From an uncultured Lachnospiraceae bacterium (GTDB taxonomy: Bacteria; Bacillota_A; Clostridia; Lachnospirales; Lachnospiraceae): a stretch of 11,205 nucleotides of DNA. A program made the position numbers and the translations under genes. Numbering within the stretch: the stretch's first letter is position 1; each line of letters begins with the position of its first letter. Shown here one piece after another: positions 7,027-11,205 of this stretch. The stretch lies in contig CAMWWS010000053.1 of assembly GCA_947178085.1 (NCBI GenBank), positions 1 through 11,205 of the forward strand. Direction: 5' to 3'. The notes under the pieces are model-generated. The model saw only the letters and a program-made list of their open reading frames with translations, searched no databases and was not told where the DNA came from.

Positions 7027-7045
7027 AAGAAAAACGTCGCACAAA
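7014..7045. promoter_or_regulatory. Dyad around the -10 box, possible operator
   Basis: TTTGTGC (7014-7020) and GCACAAA (7039-7045) form a perfect 7-bp inverted repeat. They flank the -10 box and the predicted transcription start. The left arm lies upstream of the start, so the repeat would act as DNA (a repressor site) rather than as RNA from this promoter. The centre-to-centre distance of 25 bases is longer than for most simple operators. It has no T-run, so it is not a terminator for the reductase gene. Confidence 0.35.
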
Positions 7046-7064
7046 GAGAAAAGGTGGATTTATA

Positions 7065-8354
7065 GTGTTAGAAAGAAAAATATCGGAATATTTGAAAACA
7101 TGGAAACAGAAGGATAAGAAAAAAGCTCTGCTTGTTACCGGTGCAAGACATACAGGGAAGACATACAGTATACGTCGCTTTGGAAAAGAACAGTATACAA
7201 ATCTTGTTGAAATCAATCTGCTGGAAAACAAAACGGCAAGGGATATTTTTACGGATGCTTCGGATATCGGAGAAGTCATTGCCAAGCTTACCGCTTACAT
7301 AGGAAACAGTCTGAAAGCCGGAAAAACTTTGATTTTTCTGGATGAAATTCAGGCATGTCCGAAAGCCAGAAACGCTGTTAAATTGTTCGTTGAAGATGGA
7401 AGATTTGACTGCATTGAGGCAGGTCAGCCGGAATCTTCTTATTATTATGAAGAAGTATATGAGATGTATCCCCTTGATTTAGAGGAGTTCTTATGGGCGA
7501 ATGGAATCAGGGGTGCAGCCATAGAATACGTAAAGGAATGTTACGAACTGAATATGGAAGTGAGCGGAAGCGTTCATGAAATGTTAAAAAGACTTTTTAA
7601 GGCTTATGTTGCAGTTGGAGGAATGCCGGAAGCAGTTCAGTTATTCGTGGATACACATGATATGGCTCAGGTAAAAGAAATGCAGAAGGGCATATTAGAA
7701 CTTTTCATAAAGGATATAGAGAACTCTCAGGATAATGGCACAAACAGAGACAGGACTAAAATGAAGAAGATCATGGAATTCATTCCTGAACAGCTCAATA
7801 AAGCAAATAAGCGGTTTATGCTGGCGGATATCCGTAAAAGTGCGAGAATGGAGAGATATGAACAGTGCTTCGACAGATTGGCGGATACGGGAATGACGTT
7901 GCCCTGTTATAATGTGAGCGAACCCAAATCACCGTTAAATAATACCCAGAAAAACAATCTTTTCAAACTGTATCTTGCGGACTCAGGCTTGTTATGTACT
8001 ATGCTTCCTGAAAATGTGCAATTTGAAGTCTTGCAGAATAATCTTGAAATAAATATGGGCAGCATATTGGAAAACACATTGGCCCAAATACTTGCTGCTA
8101 ACGGCTTTGTACTCAGATACTATAATGAAAAGAATAAGGGAGAACTGGATTTCCTGATTCAGAAAGGCAAAGAAGTGATTCCTGTTGAGGTCAGGTCGGA
8201 AAATTCATATAAAGAGCATAGCGCGCTTGACTTTGTGCTAAGCAAAAAGGAATGGAATCTAAAAGAGGGAATTGTTTTCTGTGATAAAAACGTGGAGAAA
8301 AACGGCGCAATTCTATATCTGCCATGGTATATGAGTATGTTTTTACAGGCGTGA
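7065..8354 (+). CDS. AAA-type ATPase with C-terminal DUF4143 domain
   Basis: The gene starts with GTG, 7 bases after AAGGTGG (7051-7057). The 429-residue protein follows the COG1373 layout. The N-terminal ATPase has Walker A GARHTGKT at 26-33 (Lys32, Thr33) and Walker B LIFLDEIQ with Asp93 and Glu94. The family tract EDGRFD is at 110-115 and MYPLDLEEF at 134-142. The C-terminal DUF4143 part has the pattern of a PD-(D/E)XK-like fold: Glu336, then GELDF at 359-363, then VEVR at 374-377. The final Lys of the usual VEVK is Arg377. The normal Gly-Ser stretch after the third strand is replaced by AGQPESSYYYEE (119-130). The cellular role of the family is unclear. The two-component genes follow after 33 bases without a terminator, so read-through into them is likely. 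Confidence 0.88.
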   Translation: MLERKISEYLKTWKQKDKKKALLVTGARHTGKTYSIRRFGKEQYTNLVEINLLENKTARDIFTDASDIGEVIAKLTAYIGNSLKAGKTLIFLDEIQACPKARNAVKLFVEDGRFDCIEAGQPESSYYYEEVYEMYPLDLEEFLWANGIRGAAIEYVKECYELNMEVSGSVHEMLKRLFKAYVAVGGMPEAVQLFVDTHDMAQVKEMQKGILELFIKDIENSQDNGTNRDRTKMKKIMEFIPEQLNKANKRFMLADIRKSARMERYEQCFDRLADTGMTLPCYNVSEPKSPLNNTQKNNLFKLYLADSGLLCTMLPENVQFEVLQNNLEINMGSILENTLAQILAANGFVLRYYNEKNKGELDFLIQKGKEVIPVEVRSENSYKEHSALDFVLSKKEWNLKEGIVFCDKNVEKNGAILYLPWYMSMFLQA

Positions 8355-8387
8355 GAGAATGATATAGCGGATAAAGGAAATTACCAT

Positions 8388-9083
8388 ATGAAGAAGAGAA
8401 TCCTTATAATTGAAGATGATAATGACCTTGCCGCCATCACAAGCGACATGCTGAAAAATTATGGTTATGAGGTATGGCTTGCCGGAAGCTGTGAGAAGGC
8501 CTTTGAAATTCTGACTGACAGGCAGTTTGAACTTCTGCTTATGGATATCAATCTGCCTGACGGCAGCGGATTCGATGTGTGTAAAGAACTTCGTCTGGTA
8601 TCAAAGGTGCCTGTTATTTTTGCCAGTGCAAGAACAAGTGAAGACGATAAGATTAAGGGGCTTGACATGGGCGGCGATGATTATCTGGCAAAACCTTATT
8701 CTCTAAGGGAATTGCTGGCAAGAATCAATGCCCTTATTCGCAGGACATACGGTGAAGAAGGCAGCTTACCGGTTTATCGCTTCGGAGACATCAAAGTGGA
8801 TGTAGGAGCACGGATTGTTGAATGCGGCGGTGAGGAAATAAAGCTGGCTCTTAAGGAATTTGACCTTTTGGCATATATGTGCGCCCATCCGAATCGGATT
8901 ATTTCTAAAGAAGAACTTCTTCACGAGGTATGGGGCGCGTTTTCGGAAGCAGAGACGGCAACGGTGGCGGTGCACATAAGATGGCTTAGGGAGAAACTGG
9001 AGAAAGATGCGGCGAACCCTGAGTTTATCAAGACAATATGGGGAAAAGGCTATCTTATGGCTGGTATTTATGAGGAAGAATGA
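8388..9083 (+). CDS. OmpR/PhoB-family response regulator
   Basis: This is a 231-residue DNA-binding response regulator. The receiver domain (about 1-118) has the acidic pair Asp10/Asp11 in ILIIEDD, the phosphoacceptor Asp53 in LLMDINLPDG, Ser80 at the switch Thr/Ser position, and Lys102 in LAKPYS. All are as expected for an active receiver. The C-terminal winged helix (about 128-227) includes LALKEFDLLAYM (153-164), VAVHIRWLREKLE (193-205) and IWGKGYLMA (217-225), typical of OmpR-type effector domains. The Shine-Dalgarno AAAGGA (8373-8378) is 9 bases from the ATG. The kinase gene follows after 42 bases, so the pair almost certainly forms one two-component system that controls transcription. 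The regulated genes and the signal cannot be read from the sequence. Confidence 0.95.
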   Translation: MKKRILIIEDDNDLAAITSDMLKNYGYEVWLAGSCEKAFEILTDRQFELLLMDINLPDGSGFDVCKELRLVSKVPVIFASARTSEDDKIKGLDMGGDDYLAKPYSLRELLARINALIRRTYGEEGSLPVYRFGDIKVDVGARIVECGGEEIKLALKEFDLLAYMCAHPNRIISKEELLHEVWGAFSEAETATVAVHIRWLREKLEKDAANPEFIKTIWGKGYLMAGIYEEE

Positions 9084-9105
9084 GAGCTAAATCAGCAGAC
9101 TTAAG

Positions 9106-9111
9106 AAGGAG
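9106..9111 (+). promoter_or_regulatory. Widely spaced ribosome binding site of the sensor kinase gene
   Basis: AAGGAG lies 14 bases before the GTG at 9126. A TAA at 9120-9122 excludes any nearer upstream start in this frame apart from ATA at 9123. The stretch from AAGGAG through TAGTTATAAA matches the rpmE initiation region at 16 of 18 positions, where the spacing is also long. Confidence 0.6.
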
Positions 9112-9125
9112 CATAGTTATAAATA

Positions 9126-10268
9126 GTGAGAAGACAGCTTATTAAAACTGCGCTGATATTAATTGGTATTTTTTTGGTCGTGGCGCTTTGTGTAGAATAT
9201 TTTCTGGAAAAAAATATAGTAGGAACAGATGCGGAAAACGAACTGGTATTATTGAATGAAATTGAGCAGCTTACTACAGATGAGGAAGGCTATAATCCGG
9301 TCCAGGAGGAAATCAAAGCGCTGCAAAACCGCTTACAGAAGGGGACAGCGCAGGTGCAGCAAAGCAGCATAAGGATGATTTCTGCAATTTATGTATGCTT
9401 TACTCTTTTTTGCCTCATTGCAGGCTTTTTTTATATTTATTACAAGGTTCTGCGACCTTTTTCTAAACTTGAAAAGTATGCAGAACTGGTTGCTAAGGGC
9501 AACTTTGATTTTTCACTGGAATATGAAAGGGAGAATTTTTTCGGAGCATTTACATGGGCGTTCGACCATATGAGGAAAGAAATCGTCAGGGCTAGAGAAA
9601 ATGAGGCGCAGGCTGTAAGCGAGAACAAAACTATAATAGCGACGCTGTCGCATGATATCAAGACGCCTATCGCCTCCATCCGGGCATATGCGGAAGGGCT
9701 GGAGGCTAACCTGGAGTCAGACTATGAGCAGCGTGAGCGGTACTTAAAAGTCATTATGAAAAAGTGTGATGAGGTGTCCGGTCGTGTAAATGATCTGGTT
9801 TTACACTCGCTGTCAGAACTGGAAAAGCTGGAAATAAAAGAGCAGAAAATCAGTATGAAAAAAATATTGGAGGAAACCATACAAGACCTGGAATATCCGA
9901 ATATATCGTTAGAACAGCCTGTTCCAGACGCAGAGCTTATTGCGGATGAAAAGCGTATGTCGCAGGTGATCCTTAATATTCTGGAAAATGCAAAAAAGTA
10001 TGCGCCCGATGCCGAAGTCCGCGTATGGACGTTGAATACTAAAGAACGCTATGAGATTCATATAAGGGATTACGGAAACGGGATTCTGCCGGAGGATATG
10101 CCCTTTGTGCTTCAGAAATTTTACAGGGGGAAAAATGTGGGAGATAAGCCGGGCTCTGGACTTGGACTGTATATTGTGAGTTATATAATGGAAAGGATGG
10201 GGGGAGGTATTGAGCTGGAAAACCATCGGGATGGGTTGGAGGCTGTGGTGTGGATGCCAGAGAATTAA
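9126..10268 (+). CDS. Membrane sensor histidine kinase
   Basis: This is the partner kinase of the upstream response regulator, with 380 residues and a GTG start. Transmembrane helix 1 is at about 5-26 and helix 2 at about 83-106. They enclose a short extracytoplasmic segment of about 55 residues that is acidic and Gln-rich. A HAMP-like linker follows (about 107-160). The dimerisation domain has the H-box LSHDIKTP with the predicted phosphorylated His176. The catalytic ATPase domain shows an N-box with Asn284 and Asn288, a G1 box DYGNG at 315-319, an F-box-like KFYRG at 331-335, and a G2 box GSGLGL at 343-348. All catalytic elements are present, so it should be active. The small outer segment suggests sensing within the membrane or at the cell envelope, as in VanS- or bacitracin-type kinases. 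This is inference, not assignment. Confidence 0.94.
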   Translation: MRRQLIKTALILIGIFLVVALCVEYFLEKNIVGTDAENELVLLNEIEQLTTDEEGYNPVQEEIKALQNRLQKGTAQVQQSSIRMISAIYVCFTLFCLIAGFFYIYYKVLRPFSKLEKYAELVAKGNFDFSLEYERENFFGAFTWAFDHMRKEIVRARENEAQAVSENKTIIATLSHDIKTPIASIRAYAEGLEANLESDYEQRERYLKVIMKKCDEVSGRVNDLVLHSLSELEKLEIKEQKISMKKILEETIQDLEYPNISLEQPVPDAELIADEKRMSQVILNILENAKKYAPDAEVRVWTLNTKERYEIHIRDYGNGILPEDMPFVLQKFYRGKNVGDKPGSGLGLYIVSYIMERMGGGIELENHRDGLEAVVWMPEN

Positions 10269-10306
10269 TACATAGGCTCTTAATAATTACTGGAGGGTAG
10301 TATCTA

Positions 10307-11044
10307 ATGAATGAGTTTGAAAAAGTGGGATTAGAAATTGTAAAATTTATGCGTGGTAATTACCGGCTTGATGAGGTGGCGGGAATGTATTACGATATTC
10401 CTTGCCTGAGATTTCGTCAGGGTAAGAAAACTATTATATCAATTAATTTGCATGAAGATCATTATGATTTTCAAATAATTCTTGGTAAAGCAGAGCGAGA
10501 AAAATTTGAAACTATAAAGCATGAATTTCCTATAGAAATACAGAAACTTTATGACAATGAGCGAACGTTACATGATGGAAAGTGGCTCTTAATTCGTGTA
10601 GCTGACTTACATACTTTTGAAGCTGTCAAAAAGTTAATCCTTATTAAGAAAAAACCAAACCGTAAGCCGATTTCAAAAGAAGACGCCGTGTATGGTAAAT
10701 GTGGACATAGATGTGACCTATGTGTTCATTATGTAGGAATTAACGAAGAATTTAGAAATCTTCTCATTCCGCATTTGAATGCTGTGTATGGTAACAACTC
10801 AGATTGGAGTATGCGTTGCACAGGCTGTGATACTTTGGGCTGTCATTGCTGCGGTGAAGGAAATGAACTGTGTGAGCCGTTAAAATGTTTACAACAAAAC
10901 AAGGTGGACATTTGCTTTGATTGTGATAAATATCCTTGTGAGAAAGCGACTGTGGGATATAGACAATTAGAGCATAAAAGCATATCATCTGATGATGTTA
11001 CGTGGGCAATTTTACCTTATGTGCCACATCAGTATGAGGAGTAA
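10307..11044 (+). CDS. DUF3788-DUF3795 fusion, cysteine-rich protein
   Basis: The 245-residue protein appears to join two families of unknown function. Residues 1-120 resemble DUF3788: a Lys-rich strand (GKKTIISINL, 39-48), then QIILGKAEREKF (56-67), HDGKWLLI (89-96) and IKKKPNRK (113-120). Residues 128-215 resemble DUF3795: CGHRCDLC (132-139), CTGC (171-174), a compact run Cys179, 181, 182, then Cys189 and 194, and CFDCDKYPC (203-211). Thirteen of the 14 cysteines lie in this second half, so metal or iron-sulfur binding is likely but untested. GGAGGG (10292-10297) lies 9 bases before the ATG. The gene follows the kinase after 38 bases with no terminator and no clear promoter. It reads as more AT-rich than the kinase gene, which may mean a different origin. 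It could be co-transcribed without being functionally linked. Confidence 0.82.
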   Translation: MNEFEKVGLEIVKFMRGNYRLDEVAGMYYDIPCLRFRQGKKTIISINLHEDHYDFQIILGKAEREKFETIKHEFPIEIQKLYDNERTLHDGKWLLIRVADLHTFEAVKKLILIKKKPNRKPISKEDAVYGKCGHRCDLCVHYVGINEEFRNLLIPHLNAVYGNNSDWSMRCTGCDTLGCHCCGEGNELCEPLKCLQQNKVDICFDCDKYPCEKATVGYRQLEHKSISSDDVTWAILPYVPHQYEE

Positions 11045-11062
11045 TAAACCTTGTGTTGGTAT

Positions 11063-11104
11063 AGGTGGGTAATACAAAAGGCAGATAACTGAAATTACCT
11101 GCCT
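11063..11104 (+). promoter_or_regulatory. Non-coding hairpin with competing pairings downstream of the last gene
   Basis: AGGTGGGTAAT (11063-11073) pairs with ATTACCTGCCT (11094-11104) over 11 positions, two of them G-U. The right arm can instead pair with AGGCAG (11079-11084). The G-U pairs would be C-A mismatches on the other strand, so an RNA read on the + strand is favoured. No T-run follows on the + strand. Read on the minus strand, the shorter hairpin is followed by TTTTG, a weak terminator-like end for a gene beyond the right edge. Confidence 0.4.
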
Positions 11105-11112
11105 GAAAATTC

Positions 11113-11189
11113 GAATGAAATAGGTGGGTGACAATCCACATCTCCTAACAATGGGCGACGGCCGCCTGTTCCGTCCTCAGATTTCATTC
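11113..11189. other. 77-base element closed by a perfect 9-bp inverted repeat, possible structured RNA or small repeat
   Basis: GAATGAAAT (11113-11121) and ATTTCATTC (11181-11189) are perfect inverted repeats. Between them lie two further stems. GTGG (11124-11127) pairs with CCAC (11136-11139). AACA plus GGCG (11147-11150, 11154-11157) pairs with CGCC plus TGTT (11163-11170). GACGG (11157-11161) can alternatively pair with CCGTC (11171-11175), which would make a pseudoknot or a switch. Together these form a three-way junction on paper. All pairs are Watson-Crick, so the strand is undecided. The inside is much more GC-rich than its surroundings. I do not recognise the family. It could be an RNA, a miniature mobile repeat or a recombination site. 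Confidence 0.4.
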
Positions 11190-11205
11190 AATATAGCTTA
11201 CTCAT

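Noticed and set aside
8363..8368. TATAGC before the response regulator as a -10 box
   Set aside because: The best -35 candidate (TTTACA at 8342) is too close, and the preceding gene has no terminator, so read-through explains expression.
11095..11187. Minus-strand 30-residue frame over the right-edge repeat element (ATG at 11187, stop at 11095)
   Set aside because: It has no Shine-Dalgarno sequence, is preceded directly by an in-frame stop, and its length is set by the repeat structure. A translated search showing conserved third-position variation would reopen it.
11113..11189. Interpretation of the right-edge element as an integron attC site, a tRNA, or a ZTP-type riboswitch
   Set aside because: The arms do not match the attC core consensus, no anticodon arm or T-loop sequence is present, and only short fragments such as CCGCCTG recall the riboswitch.

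Overview
The window looks like a chromosomal segment of a low-to-moderate GC Gram-positive anaerobe of the Clostridia, most probably a Lachnospiraceae relative. This is inferred from the gene order rho - rpmE - DUF1385 membrane protein - prmC - prfA, the strong AGGAGG-type ribosome binding sites, sigma-A promoters with extended -10 boxes, and a ferredoxin-type aldo/keto reductase. No database search was possible. Every gene I accept lies on the + strand.

Left part (1-5063) is a housekeeping block for RNA and protein synthesis. Rho terminates transcription. A small zinc-type L31 gene (rpmE) has its own strong promoter and a structured leader. A textbook intrinsic terminator follows, and directly after it come the DUF1385 membrane protein, the PrmC methyltransferase and release factor RF1. 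PrmC modifies the glutamine of the GGQ motif that is visible in RF1, so these two neighbours act on each other. DUF1385-prmC-prfA has no promoter of its own between the terminator and the first start codon, so it probably depends on read-through.

Middle part (5064-8354) holds three accessory genes. The first is a secreted lipoprotein with its own promoter and terminator. The second is an aldo/keto reductase-fold protein with two C-terminal [4Fe-4S] motifs and an apparently incomplete catalytic tetrad. The third is an AAA-type ATPase of the DUF4143 family, with an extended -10 promoter that lies inside a dyad.

Right part (8388-11205) holds an OmpR-type response regulator and its sensor kinase, then a cysteine-rich DUF3788-DUF3795 fusion protein. 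The final 160 bases are non-coding. They carry overlapping inverted and direct repeats, including a 77-base element closed by a perfect 9-bp inverted repeat that folds on paper as a three-way junction.

I see no prophage, transposase, CRISPR array, tRNA or rRNA. I cannot point to a clearly new multi-gene system. The most promising undescribed item is the structured non-coding region at the right edge. Next come the possible attenuation in front of the DUF1385 operon, the rpmE and rho leaders, and the unusual reductase.
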